Shown here in pieces: positions 25,401 through 33,294 of a DNA stretch of 43,915 bases. Positions within the stretch are counted from its first letter, which is position 1. Each line of letters begins with the position of its first letter. This stretch comes from Onthomorpha sp937906975 (GTDB lineage Bacteria; Bacteroidota; Bacteroidia; Bacteroidales; P3): assembly GCA_045614605.1 (NCBI GenBank), contig JAZLDH010000010.1:1-43915 (forward strand), in the 5' to 3' direction. The notes beneath the pieces were generated by a model. It saw nothing but the letters and a program-made list of their open reading frames with translations, was not told the DNA's origin and ran no database searches. A program made the position numbers and the translations under genes.

Positions 25401-27847
25401 GTAATTAAACCATAACCACTAATAGGATAACCATAATCAGTAAGATTTGCATAATAACTTTCTGGAATTGTAGCAGGAACAACCAAATAAGTTACTGAAT
25501 CTATTATAACAGAAGGATTAACCCCTGCATTATAGAACGCATCATATCCAATAAAAGTAATGTTTTCAGGAAGAGTGATAGAAGTCAAACCACTGCAATT
25601 TTCAAATGCTTCGCTTCCGATATAAGTAACACTGTTAGGAATAACAATAGAAGTCAAACCACTGCAATTGTAAAACGCTTCATAATAGATAGAAGTAACA
25701 GGATAAGTATTTCCGGCAAATTCTATTGAAGAAAGAATATCAACGTGTCCACTTCTACTTTGATAACAACCATAAACCATTGCTTCTGTTGGAGCATAAG
25801 TGCTATCGCCAATATGGAAAGTAATCAAACCATAACCACTAATACGATAACTATTATCTGTAAGTGTCGCATAATAACTATCTGGAATTGTAGCAGGAGA
25901 AACTTTATAAGCTACAGAATCTATTATAACAGAAGCATCAACACCTGCATTATAGAACGCATAATTTCCAATAGAAGTAACACTATTTGGAATAGTAACA
26001 GAAGTTAAAGCATCGCAATAAGCAAACGCCCAACCTCCAATAGAAGTAACACTATTAGGAATATTAACAGAAGTTAAACTACTGCAATAACGAAACGCTT
26101 CATATCCAATAGAAGTAACAGGATAAGTATTTCCTGCAATTTCTATTGAAGAAAGAATATCAACGTGTCCACTTCTACTTTGATAACAAGAAGAAACCCT
26201 TGCTTCTGTTGGTGTGTAAGTGCTATCACCTATATGGAAAGTGATTAAACCACATCCAAAATCTTCTGTATAAGTAGAAGTAACTCTATATGTTACACTA
26301 TCAATAGTTATAATTGCAGGTACACCAGCATTATAGAAAGCATCATAACTTATATTTACGTTTTCAGGTAAAGTAACATCTGCTAAATTACTGCAATTAT
26401 AGAACGCATATTCTCCAATAGAAGTAACGCTATTAGGAATATTAACAGAAGTTAAACTACTGCAATTATAGAACGCCCCACCTCCAATAGAAGTAACGTT
26501 ATAAATTGTTCCGTTGCATTCTACTGTGGCAGGTATTACAAGTTCAGTTATACTTTGGTCTGCTAAACCTATTACTTTCAAATTATTTGTTCCCGATATA
26601 ACCTCATAAGCTAACCCATTATGGCTTGATTGTATATAATTGAATCTATTACTCCAAGAAGAATAACTTTCTTGATCAACATTACAATAAGGAATAGACA
26701 AAGTGTTGTAATAATAATTTGATGAAAAAGCATAACTTCCAAGAGTAGGTGCAGTTTGTGCATTGCAAGTAACAGAAGCTAAATTATCACAATCATAGAA
26801 CGCTTCATATCCAATAGAAGTAACGTTTGCAGGAATAGTAACATAAGCTAAAGAATCTAAATCATAAGCAAAATAAGCAGGAATTGTTTCTACATTGTTT
26901 CCTATGTTTATAGTAGAAATTCTTTTAGAGTTTGCAAAAGCATCTTGATCAAAACTTGTACAATTTGTTGCATTGTAATTTAATCTTATCAAGTTGCTAT
27001 CACTTCCAAAAGCATTATAGCCAAGAGATACCAAATCACTACCAAGTGTTACATCAGTTAATAAGGAACAATGGCCAAAAGCCCACCATTCAATAGTATC
27101 CACACTATTAGGGATAGTAATATTAGTAATTTTTGAATAGTTTAGAAAGTTATTAGGTATTTTTTCTACATTTTCTCCAATTATTACATTATTTATTGTG
27201 TTTGGAAACACACGGTATTGTTCCAAATTAAAATCACAATGAATAGCATTAAAATGAAGAGTAGTTAAATTAGTATTTCCTAAAAAAGCAGCGTCATTTA
27301 TAGAAGTAACACTTTCAGGAATAGTAACAGAAGTTAAACTACTGCAATTATAGAACGCATAATCTCCAATAGAAGTAACACTATTAGGAATATTAACAGA
27401 AGTTAAACTACTGCAACCATAGAATGTAGCATAACCAATAGAAGTAATACTGTTAGGAATGTTTATAGAAGTCAAACCCGCACAGCCGTAAAAAGCTCCG
27501 GTGTCGATAGTTGTAACACTATTAGGAATGTCAATAGAAGTCAAACCCATACAGCCGTAAAAAGCTCCTTGTTCAATACTAACTATACTATTAGGAATAG
27601 TAACAGAAGTTAAGTTAGTGCGTGATTCAAACGCCCAAGTGTCTATTGACGTAACGTTATAAGTTATTCCTTCATAATCTATTGTTTCGGGAATAACTAT
27701 TGAAGTTGCAGAAGTAGAAACAGAATCGACTTCCACTTCATTTGTTCCCGTAATTTCGTATTGTATATCTCCTACGGTGAACAGATTTTGTGCCCAGAGC
27801 ACGTTTGCACAAAGTAGTGTGCAAATCAATAATAATGTTCTTTTCAT
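22430..27847 (-). CDS. Giant BspA-like LRR surface protein with T9SS sorting domain
   Basis: An 1,805-residue paralogue of the first LRR protein. Residues 1-20 are a signal peptide (ending VLWAQ). About 45-1090 are LRR_5 repeats; three blocks are interrupted by a recurring insert containing GYGLITFHIGDSTY and SGHVDILSSIE. About 1155-1419 hold four InlB B-repeat-like units (GYHF..W.DG.T.NPR). About 1419-1725 contain six 51-residue Cys-pair modules. About 1725-1805 form the T9SS type A domain. Probably a surface adhesin or matrix protein. The C-terminal coding DNA is almost identical to that of 1201-3582. It is preceded on its own strand by a structured element and promoter. Confidence 0.93.
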   Translation of the reverse strand: MKRTLLLICTLLCANVLWAQNLFTVGDIQYEITGTNEVEVDSVSTSATSIVIPETIDYEGITYNVTSIDTWAFESRTNLTSVTIPNSIVSIEQGAFYGCMGLTSIDIPNSVTTIDTGAFYGCAGLTSINIPNSITSIGYATFYGCSSLTSVNIPNSVTSIGDYAFYNCSSLTSVTIPESVTSINDAAFLGNTNLTTLHFNAIHCDFNLEQYRVFPNTINNVIIGENVEKIPNNFLNYSKITNITIPNSVDTIEWWAFGHCSLLTDVTLGSDLVSLGYNAFGSDSNLIRLNYNATNCTSFDQDAFANSKRISTINIGNNVETIPAYFAYDLDSLAYVTIPANVTSIGYEAFYDCDNLASVTCNAQTAPTLGSYAFSSNYYYNTLSIPYCNVDQESYSSWSNRFNYIQSSHNGLAYEVISGTNNLKVIGLADQSITELVIPATVECNGTIYNVTSIGGGAFYNCSSLTSVNIPNSVTSIGEYAFYNCSNLADVTLPENVNISYDAFYNAGVPAIITIDSVTYRVTSTYTEDFGCGLITFHIGDSTYTPTEARVSSCYQSRSGHVDILSSIEIAGNTYPVTSIGYEAFRYCSSLTSVNIPNSVTSIGGWAFAYCDALTSVTIPNSVTSIGNYAFYNAGVDASVIIDSVAYKVSPATIPDSYYATLTDNSYRISGYGLITFHIGDSTYAPTEAMVYGCYQSRSGHVDILSSIEFAGNTYPVTSIYYEAFYNCSGLTSIVIPNSVTYIGSEAFENCSGLTSITLPENITFIGYDAFYNAGVNPSVIIDSVTYLVVPATIPESYYANLTDYGYPISGYGLITFNIGDSTYASTEAMVYDCEQNRSGHVDILSSIEVGENTYPVTSIGGTYYGYWGDIESYDAFSYCSSITSVNIPNSITSIGNSAFSGCSGLTSVTIPNSVTSIGDYAFSDCSSLTSITIPNSVTSIGGGVFYNCSSLTSIDIPNSVTSIGYGAFADCSSLTSITIPNSVTSIGYYAFEYCSGLTSITIPNSVTSIGDYAFASCSSLTSVTIPNSVTSIDEGTFYNCSGLTSVTIPNSVTSIGYDAFASCNSLTSVTIGNSVTSIGAAAFFGCNFLQNITCLSTIPPTMASNNVFPYPNMAFVSVPCGSLSAYTAPTSFWNMFFMGRISELNFALNLVVNNSDWGTVNMERTNCSTVILTATANEGYHFEGWSDGETANPRTLVMTEDTEITAIFEEQEVITYNVTTGVNNEIMGSVEGAGIYVENTTATLTAVANYGYHFVAWNDGETANPRTITVTSDTNFIATFAINTYELIANVNNQSMGSVIGAGEFDYLSQVTLTAMANVGHHFVSWNDGNTNNPRTIVLTNDTIITANFEVNTYTIIANVENDAMGTVSGGGEYTYGSTATLTAEPNACFSFVAWNDGNTENPRTITVSDNASLTASFEAVVYEHSFTANICEGTTYSENGFNVSEAGTYTQTFQTVNGCDSVVTLTLNVNSILNTELVATICEGQVYAENGFNVSEAGTYTQTLQTINGCDSIVTLTLNVNPTFNTELTATICEGQTYTENGFNVNEAGTYTQTLTSVNGCDSIVTLSLNVNPTFNTELSATICQGQVYNENGFNVSEAGVYTQNLTSVNGCDSIVTLTLNVNPTFNTELVATICEGQVYNENGFEVSEAGTYTQTLQTINGCDSIVTLVVTTYPTFDTTITATINAGEMYSEFGFNESEAGTYVQNLQSINGCDSTITLILDVNSSLMDVEQTEISFYPNPTDSKITFSSTIERIEVIDQTGRCVLTFSNAREINIESLPAGAYYLRLTNNDKAIMRKVIKE
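22668..23590 (-). repeat. Six ~153-bp repeats coding the 51-residue module
   Basis: Same module as in the first LRR gene (TICEG, NGFNVSEAG, NGCDSIVTL). The last module (TINAG) lacks the first Cys in both proteins, so the terminal module is orthologous between them. Confidence 0.8.
24600..25210 (-). repeat. 69-bp LRR-coding tandem repeats in the large gene
   Basis: About nine consecutive 69-base units code 23-residue LRRs with near-identical DNA (AATAGAAGTAACACTATTAG recurring on the plus strand). Further, more diverged units continue to about 27620. Confidence 0.85.
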
Positions 27848-27898
27848 TTTTTTTAATTTATTTGTTAATTATTAAACTATTTTCCTCAAATGAAAAGA

Positions 27899-28131
27899 CA
27901 TTAAAAAAGTCGTGAACTTAATCTTATTGTTATTTGAGGTCCTCGACTACCTATACACCAAATAAGAAAAGCCCACGATATACTCGTGAGCGTTTTCTAC
28001 TTATTCTTATTGGTGTATCATTTGAAATTGTCGAGGTTTCAAATAACCAAAAATAAGCAAAAACGCTTTTTATCCGTCTTTTAATTTTATTTTTTCTTTA
28101 CTTTCTTTTCGTTTTCTATGTTTTAAAATTC
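27899..28131 (-). ncRNA. Putative structured RNA or 5' leader, right copy
   Basis: Minus-strand homologue of the left element. The outer stem joins 28030-28047 with 27929-27947 and keeps the AAA/ACCT internal loop. The middle stem joins 28012-28018 with 27953-27959. The apical stem has GCTCACG/CGTGGGC. A short hairpin plus U-run (about 27902-27920 on the plus strand) could terminate it 50 bases ahead of the LRR start codon. It is either an independent RNA or the leader of the LRR mRNA. No known family was recognised. Confidence 0.6.
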
Positions 28132-28137
28132 TGCCCA

Positions 28138-28168
28138 CAAAGGTAAAACATTTTTTAGTAACGACAAA
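28138..28168 (-). promoter_or_regulatory. Promoter of the right structured element
   Basis: On the minus strand TTTG (28165-28168) and TACCTTTG (28138-28145) are 19 bases apart. The spacer matches that of the left copy except for one base. Confidence 0.75.
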
Positions 28169-28299
28169 AAAAGCCCTTGCTTTGTTTTAGAAAATTTTGC
28201 TCCGATCGTAACACTATTACCCTCCGATGAAAACAAATTATCCTCCGAGGATAAAACTTTACCAACGGAGGATAAAAAACGGAAACAAAGTCTTTGAAA

Positions 28300-28383
28300 A
28301 AAAATCCTAAGAAAAAATCAAAAAAAGCTAAGAAAAAATTCAAAAAAGCTAAGAAAAAAATTAAAAAAGCAAAGAAAAAATTT
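28300..28383 (+). repeat. Four 21-bp A-rich tandem repeats, possibly coding a Lys-rich heptad
   Basis: Four exact-length units occur at 28300-28320, 28321-28341, 28342-28362 and 28363-28383. In one frame they read KNPKKKS, KKAKKKF, KKAKKKI and KKAKKKF, followed by TKSRS and a stop at 28399-28401. The only start in that frame is a TTG at 28294. It may be a remnant or a tiny histone-tail-like peptide; coding is unproven. Confidence 0.6.
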
Positions 28384-28522
28384 ACAAAGTCAAGGTCTTA
28401 AAGTTAAAATACTGATTTTGTGTAGATTGGTTAAGGGTTTGTGTTTTCAAAATTTGCGGTTAGAAATTAGAGGTTTTATATTGAATAAATTAAAGTAAGA
28501 GTTACTTTTTTTAAGAAAAAGT

Positions 28523-28553
28523 ATTGTTTATTGCGTGCATTGTTGTAAATTTG
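28523..28553 (+). promoter_or_regulatory. Promoter of queA
   Basis: TAAATTTG (28546-28553) is the -7 box and ATTG-like TATTG ending at 28526 lies 19 bases upstream. It predicts a leader of about 27 bases before the queA ATG and rules out the upstream TTG as a start. Confidence 0.6.
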
Positions 28554-28586
28554 CAGTTTTTCAAATCAGTAAATAAATATCTTGTT

Positions 28587-29642
28587 ATGAAACTTTCTCA
28601 GTTTAAATACAATTTACCGAAAGAGCTTATAGCGGAAGTTCCTGCAAAACAAAGAGATGAATCTCGTTTATTGGTGGTCAATAGACGTACAGGACAGATT
28701 GAGGATAAGATTTTCAAAAATGTTTTAGATTATTTTGATGATGGGGATTTGTTCGTTTTCAACGATACAAAGGTTTTCCCTGCTCGTTTGTATGGTACAA
28801 AGGAAAAGACTAACGCAAGAATTGAGGTTTTTCTTTTGAGAGAGATTAATGAAAGCACTCGTTTGTGGGATATTTTGGTAGATCCTGCAAGAAAAATCCG
28901 TATTGGTAATAAGTTGTACTTTGGCGAAAATGATGAGTTGGTTGCTGAGGTGATTGACAACACTACTTCAAGAGGTAGAACGTTGAGATTTTTGTTTGAT
29001 GGTAATAATGATGAGTTTCATAACTTGTTAAAGAAATTGGGACATACGCCTTTGCCTGATGATTTGTTGAGAATGCGTGGTTTGTTGCCTGAGGACGAGT
29101 TTCGTTATCAAACAATATATGCTAGAAATGAAGGGGCGGTGGTTGCTCCTACAGCTGGATTCCATTTTTCAAGAGAGTTGTTGAAGAGAATGGAGATTAA
29201 GGGTATTGATTCTGCTTTCGTTACTTTGCATAGTGGCTTGGGTAATTTCAGAGCTATTGAGGTGGAAGACCTTACTAAGCACAAAATGGATTCGGAGCAA
29301 ATGTTGATTGATGAAAATAACGCTGCGTTAATTAACAAGACTAAGGAAAAATCAAATAAGGTATGTATTGTTGGTACTACTACTATGAGAGCGGTGGAAA
29401 CTGCTGCTATCACAGGAAATAGAGTTAAGGTTTATAGTGGTTGGACCAATAAGTTCATTTTCCCTCATCATGATTTTGCAATTGCAGATGCGATGATAAC
29501 TAATTTTCATCCGCCATTGTCTTCTATGTTGATGATGGTTTCTGCTTTCGGTGGCTATGATTTGATTATGGAAGCGTACAAATATGCCATTGAAAAGGAA
29601 TATAAATTCTTGACTTACGGAGATGCAATGCTCATCATCTAA
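28587..29642 (+). CDS. queA: tRNA preQ1(34) S-adenosylmethionine ribosyltransferase-isomerase
   Basis: QueA transfers and rearranges the ribosyl group of SAM onto preQ1 in tRNA to give epoxyqueuosine. The 351 residues start MKLSQFKYNLPKELIAEVPA, the family N-terminus. Other signatures are NDTKVFPARLYGTK, HTPLPDD-like GHTPLPDD, YARNEGAVVAPTAGFHFS and HPPLSSMLMMVSAFGG. The reading frame is open 21 codons further upstream, but that part covers the promoter, so ATG 28587 was chosen. ispD overlaps its last 20 bases. Confidence 0.96.
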   Translation: MKLSQFKYNLPKELIAEVPAKQRDESRLLVVNRRTGQIEDKIFKNVLDYFDDGDLFVFNDTKVFPARLYGTKEKTNARIEVFLLREINESTRLWDILVDPARKIRIGNKLYFGENDELVAEVIDNTTSRGRTLRFLFDGNNDEFHNLLKKLGHTPLPDDLLRMRGLLPEDEFRYQTIYARNEGAVVAPTAGFHFSRELLKRMEIKGIDSAFVTLHSGLGNFRAIEVEDLTKHKMDSEQMLIDENNAALINKTKEKSNKVCIVGTTTMRAVETAAITGNRVKVYSGWTNKFIFPHHDFAIADAMITNFHPPLSSMLMMVSAFGGYDLIMEAYKYAIEKEYKFLTYGDAMLII

Positions 29643-30303
29643 GGCAGTCATAATTGTTGCTGGAGGTGTTGGGAAAAGAATGGGAGGTGATTTGCCAAAG
29701 CAATATCATCTCTTACGCTCTAAGCCTATTTTGATTAGGACTTTGGAGAGCGTGGAAAGAGTTGTGCCTGATGCAAAGATTGTTTTGGTGATTGCTAAGC
29801 AGATGTTTGGCTTTTGGCAGAATATGTGTCAGGAGTATTCTTGTAGGACTAAGCATATTTTGGCAGAGGCTGGAAAGGAAAGATTTTTTTCTGTGCTTTC
29901 GGGTTTGAAGGCTTTGGAAGGAGAGAATATAGACTTGGTTGCTGTGCACGATGGCGTGAGGTGTTTTGTGGAGGAGGAGATTTTTGAGAATTGTTTTTTG
30001 AAGGCTCAGGAGTTTGGTGCAGCAATTTGTGCTTGTCCAAGCATTGAGTCTGTTAGGTATAAGGATGTGGCTGTGAATCGTAATGAGGTTTATCTTGTGC
30101 AAACGCCTCAGTGTTTTAGATACGAGATTATAAAAAAAGCATACGAAACTCCATATAAAGATTGCTTTACTGACGATGCTTCTGTTGTGGAGGCGATGGG
30201 GGAGAGAGTGCATATAGTTGAGGGAAGTAGAAAAAATATTAAGATAACTACGCCCTTGGATTTTAAAATAGCAGAATGCTTTATAGATGAAGGAGAATAT
30301 TAA
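29623..30303 (+). CDS. ispD: 2-C-methyl-D-erythritol 4-phosphate cytidylyltransferase
   Basis: IspD couples CTP to MEP in the non-mevalonate isoprenoid pathway. The 226 residues have the nucleotide loop VAGGVGKRMGGDLPKQY (about 12-28), with conserved Lys/Arg residues, and a VHDGVRCFV motif (normally HD..RP) for metal binding. The C-terminal ITTPLDFKIAE is typical. It overlaps queA by 20 bases and the next gene by 17, so the three form an operon. A related sugar nucleotidyltransferase role is a less likely alternative. Confidence 0.9.
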   Translation: MQCSSSKAVIIVAGGVGKRMGGDLPKQYHLLRSKPILIRTLESVERVVPDAKIVLVIAKQMFGFWQNMCQEYSCRTKHILAEAGKERFFSVLSGLKALEGENIDLVAVHDGVRCFVEEEIFENCFLKAQEFGAAICACPSIESVRYKDVAVNRNEVYLVQTPQCFRYEIIKKAYETPYKDCFTDDASVVEAMGERVHIVEGSRKNIKITTPLDFKIAECFIDEGEY

Positions 30304-31690
30304 ACTTTTATTTAAGAAAACATTTGGTGTGGAGCCTAATAGCATTTGCGAGATTGCAGCTCATGGCTCTTCTCGTAAATATTTTAGATGTCAAACCGAG
30401 GTTGTAAAGGTGCTTGCTGCCTATAATAGTGATAAAAAAGAGAATATTGCTTTTGTGGATTTTGCAAGACAGTTAAAACATAAAGGTATAAATGTTCCGG
30501 CTATTATTGCGGTAGATGAGCAGAATGATATATATCTTTTAGAAGACTTGGGAAATACTACATTGTTTGACTTTATTTCTTCAGCTTCGGAAAATGATAT
30601 GTTGGATATATATAGCAAAATTGTAAGAACGCTTCCTAAAATACAAATTGAAGCAGGAAGAAATTTTGACTTTACAAATGCTTATCCAAGAAAGGCTTTT
30701 GATTTGCAGTCTTTGCAATGGGATTTGAATTATTTTAAGTATTATTTTCTGAAACTTGCAGAGATTCCTTTCAATGAGCAGGAATTGGAAAATGATTTTA
30801 AGGTTTTGCAAACCTATCTTTTGGATTGTAATTGTGATTATTTGCTTTATAGAGATTTTCAGTCAAGAAATATTATGTTAAAAGATAACTTTGAAATCTT
30901 TTTCATAGATTTTCAAGGTGCAAGAAAAGGTGCGTTGCAATATGACATAGCATCGCTTCTCTATGATGCGAAAGCAAATCTAAGTCCTCAGATGAGAGAA
31001 AAATTATTGGACATTTATGTTGAAGAAGTTAAGAAATACATTGACATAGACCAACAAGATTTTATTTCTCACTACTACGCATACGTTTATATTCGTATTA
31101 TGCAAGCAATGGGCTCGTATGGATATAGAGGTTACTTTCAAAAAAAGGAGCATTTCTTGAAAAGCATTCCTTTTGCTATTGAGAATATAAGATTTTTGGA
31201 AGAAAACATAAAACTTCCTATTGAGTTGCCTGCTCTGCACAATATCTTTCAACAAATAATCACTAACGAAAAATTGCTTTCTATTAGCAAAAATAAAACT
31301 ATTCTTAATGTTAATATCAAGAGTTTTTCATTTAAGAAAGGTTATCCACACGATACATCGGGCAATGGTGGAGGATTTATTTTTGATTGTAGAGCTTTGC
31401 CAAATCCGGGACGATATGAGCAGTATAAGGCTTTGAATGGATTGGATAAAGAGGTGATAGAGTTTTTAGAATCAAAAGAAGAAGTGAAATTTTTCTTTGA
31501 AAATGTATGTTCTTTAATAGAACAAAGTTGCAGAGAATATCAAAAAAGAGGATTTTCTAATCTTTCGGTTTATTTTGGCTGTACAGGCGGACAACATAGA
31601 AGTGTTTTCTTAGCTCAAAAATTAGCAAATCACTTGGAAAACAAAGAAAATATCAAGGTAATTGTGCAACATATTGAACAAAATCTATAA
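30287..31690 (+). CDS. Fusion of APH-type kinase and RapZ C-terminal domain
   Basis: Two domains in 467 residues. Residues 1-300 form an aminoglycoside-phosphotransferase-like small-molecule kinase, close in type to AmgK sugar kinases: AHGSSRKYFR (25-34), YRDFQSRNIM (188-197) with D190 as likely catalytic base (first His of the Brenner motif replaced by Tyr) and FIDFQGAR (206-213). Residues 341-467 match the RapZ C-terminal domain: SFSFKKGYP, FDCRALPNPGRY, and GCTGGQHRSV (431-440), which in E. coli RapZ binds GlcN6P. The RapZ ATPase domain is absent. Suggests a kinase sensing or using an amino sugar in cell-wall recycling (inference). Confidence 0.85.
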   Translation: MKENIKLLFKKTFGVEPNSICEIAAHGSSRKYFRCQTEVVKVLAAYNSDKKENIAFVDFARQLKHKGINVPAIIAVDEQNDIYLLEDLGNTTLFDFISSASENDMLDIYSKIVRTLPKIQIEAGRNFDFTNAYPRKAFDLQSLQWDLNYFKYYFLKLAEIPFNEQELENDFKVLQTYLLDCNCDYLLYRDFQSRNIMLKDNFEIFFIDFQGARKGALQYDIASLLYDAKANLSPQMREKLLDIYVEEVKKYIDIDQQDFISHYYAYVYIRIMQAMGSYGYRGYFQKKEHFLKSIPFAIENIRFLEENIKLPIELPALHNIFQQIITNEKLLSISKNKTILNVNIKSFSFKKGYPHDTSGNGGGFIFDCRALPNPGRYEQYKALNGLDKEVIEFLESKEEVKFFFENVCSLIEQSCREYQKRGFSNLSVYFGCTGGQHRSVFLAQKLANHLENKENIKVIVQHIEQNL

Positions 31691-31705
31691 AAAAATTGCA
31701 AAGAA

Positions 31706-31737
31706 TATTGATTTTTCAAGTAAATCCACTAACTTTG
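31706..31737 (+). promoter_or_regulatory. Promoter upstream of the membrane-anchored unknown gene
   Basis: TATTG (31706-31710) and TAACTTTG (31730-31737) with a 19-base spacer match the Bacteroidota consensus and open the second transcription unit of this region. Confidence 0.6.
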
Positions 31738-31789
31738 CAACTTAAAATAAAAGTAAAATAGAGTAAATAACAAAAAAACATAAACAACG

Positions 31790-32443
31790 ATGAAAAAAAG
31801 AAATACAATTATTTCAGCCGTGCTCATAGTAGTGGCAGTTGTATTGATAGTTGTGCTTTACAACTCAATTATGCGCCCTGTGAAATTTGAAAACGAGTAC
31901 AACAAACGTTCAGAACAAGTAATTACAAAGATGAAAGACTTAAGAGCGATTCAAGAGCTTTACAAATCTGCTCACGGAGAGTTTTGTAATGATATTGACT
32001 CTTTGTTATTGTTCTTGGAAACAGGAAAAGTGCCTATGGTTCAAAAGTCTTTCTTGCCAGGATACGACCCTGACGCTATGACAGAGTTTGAAGCACAAAA
32101 GAAAGGCTTGTTAAAAAGAGATACAACTTGGGTTGAACCAATCAAAAAACTTGTTGAAGAAAAGAAACTTTTAACTGCAGTTGAAAAAGTAAACGATTTG
32201 AAATATATCCCTTATTCAAAAGATAATGGAAAAGAAGTATTTGCAATGAGTGCAAAGAAAGTAAACAAGGGAGGTTTGGAAGTTCCAGTATTTCAAATAA
32301 CTGCTTCTATTGAAACATACACATTCGGAATGGATAGACAAGATGTTATCAACAGAAAGGCAGAATTAGAAGACAAGAACAAATATCCAGGTTGGAAAGT
32401 AGGAGATTTGGAACAACCTATCACAGACGGAAACTGGGAATAA
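31790..32443 (+). CDS. Membrane-anchored protein of unknown function
   Basis: 217 residues with one N-terminal membrane segment (ISAVLIVVAVVLIVVLYNSI, about 8-27), short basic cytoplasmic start, and an outside domain beginning with a helix (YNKRSEQVITKMKDLRAIQE). The layout resembles pseudopilin-like or membrane-anchored periplasmic proteins, and RAIQELYKSAHGEFC is reminiscent of prepilin-like helices; there is no cleavage motif. No family name could be assigned. It is the first gene of a unit with DUF3822, rsmD and a PfkB kinase; DUF3822 starts 14 bases later. Confidence 0.75.
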   Translation: MKKRNTIISAVLIVVAVVLIVVLYNSIMRPVKFENEYNKRSEQVITKMKDLRAIQELYKSAHGEFCNDIDSLLLFLETGKVPMVQKSFLPGYDPDAMTEFEAQKKGLLKRDTTWVEPIKKLVEEKKLLTAVEKVNDLKYIPYSKDNGKEVFAMSAKKVNKGGLEVPVFQITASIETYTFGMDRQDVINRKAELEDKNKYPGWKVGDLEQPITDGNWE

Positions 32444-32457
32444 AGAAATACATAGAA

Positions 32458-33294
32458 ATGGAGACATATAAAGTAAAACAACTTGCAAAGGTTGAAGAAA
32501 ATATTGTTTCCAACGAGACAAGATTGTCCATTTGCCTTAAAGCAAATGGATTTTCTTTTTCGTTGATTGACAATAAAAGTTTAAGATTATTGTGCATTGG
32601 AGAATTTGAAGTAGATTTGACAGGAAGCATTCCGCAAGTAATGAATAGAATACGTGAATGTTTTTCTTCTATTGGCATAAAAATGTTTAAATTCGCTAAG
32701 ACACGCATCATTTGTCAAAGCACAAAAAATGTTTGGGTGCCATATAAACTATACGATTCAACAAAAAATAAAGATTATGTTAAGACTGTTTCAAATCTTT
32801 TAAGCAATGAAACAGTGATTTCTAACACATCTGAAAAATTAGATGCGGTTTCAAATTTCGCATACCCTATGCACACTTACAGCGGTATAAAAATACTTAT
32901 GCCAAGTGCGGAATATTGTTGCCAACACCAAATAATGGCAGAATATACATACGACATCACACGTTTTGCACAAAACACACTTCTTCTTAACAAAAGAGAA
33001 ACAGGTTGTGATATAGTTTTATTCAAAGGAAACTCATTTGTGTTGAGCAATAGCTTTGAATATCAAAATGCAGCAGACTTAATTTATTTTGTTTTATTTA
33101 CATTGCAACAACTTTCTGTAGATACAGCAGAAGTAAAAGCACTTTTGACAGGAGAAAACTACGACAAAGAAGAATTAACCCTTCTTCGCAAATACATAAA
33201 AGACGTTTCTTTCTCCAATCCTATGGAAAACATAAAAGTAGGCTGTGAATTTGATTCAATAAACTTACAAAACTACTTCTTAGTCATTGCATAG
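32458..33294 (+). CDS. DUF3822 family protein
   Basis: A 278-residue cytosolic protein of the Bacteroidota-specific DUF3822 type, with an actin-like fold suspected in that family. Visible segments are LSICLKANGFSFSLIDN near residue 22 and a repeated half in the C-terminal part (CDIVLFKGNSFVLSNSFEY). The frame is open upstream, but the ATG at 32458 lies after the preceding gene's stop and gives the expected N-terminus. The rsmD start follows its stop codon directly (TAGATG). The conserved link with rsmD is known in Bacteroidota; function is not known. Confidence 0.75.
   Translation: METYKVKQLAKVEENIVSNETRLSICLKANGFSFSLIDNKSLRLLCIGEFEVDLTGSIPQVMNRIRECFSSIGIKMFKFAKTRIICQSTKNVWVPYKLYDSTKNKDYVKTVSNLLSNETVISNTSEKLDAVSNFAYPMHTYSGIKILMPSAEYCCQHQIMAEYTYDITRFAQNTLLLNKRETGCDIVLFKGNSFVLSNSFEYQNAADLIYFVLFTLQQLSVDTAEVKALLTGENYDKEELTLLRKYIKDVSFSNPMENIKVGCEFDSINLQNYFLVIA

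Larger units (their letters stand above)
28141..28586. other. Intergenic region with A-rich repeats, no confident gene
   Basis: Between the right promoter and queA there is no convincing gene. It contains three CCTCCG/CGGAGG-type short repeats (about 28211-28270, some in inverted orientation: CCTCCGAGG and CGGAGG), a 21-bp tandem repeat (28300-28383) and the queA promoter. Confidence 0.7.

Noticed and set aside
28228..28311. Short ORF starting ATGAAAACAAAT before queA
   Set aside because: Only 27 codons with no family features or clear initiation context.
28524..28586. Upstream 21-codon extension of queA
   Set aside because: It starts at TTG and overlies the predicted -33 and -7 boxes; the family N-terminus begins at ATG 28587.
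29713..30345. 210-codon minus-strand ORF over ispD
   Set aside because: ispD on the plus strand has full motifs and operon context; the antisense frame has no recognisable domain.
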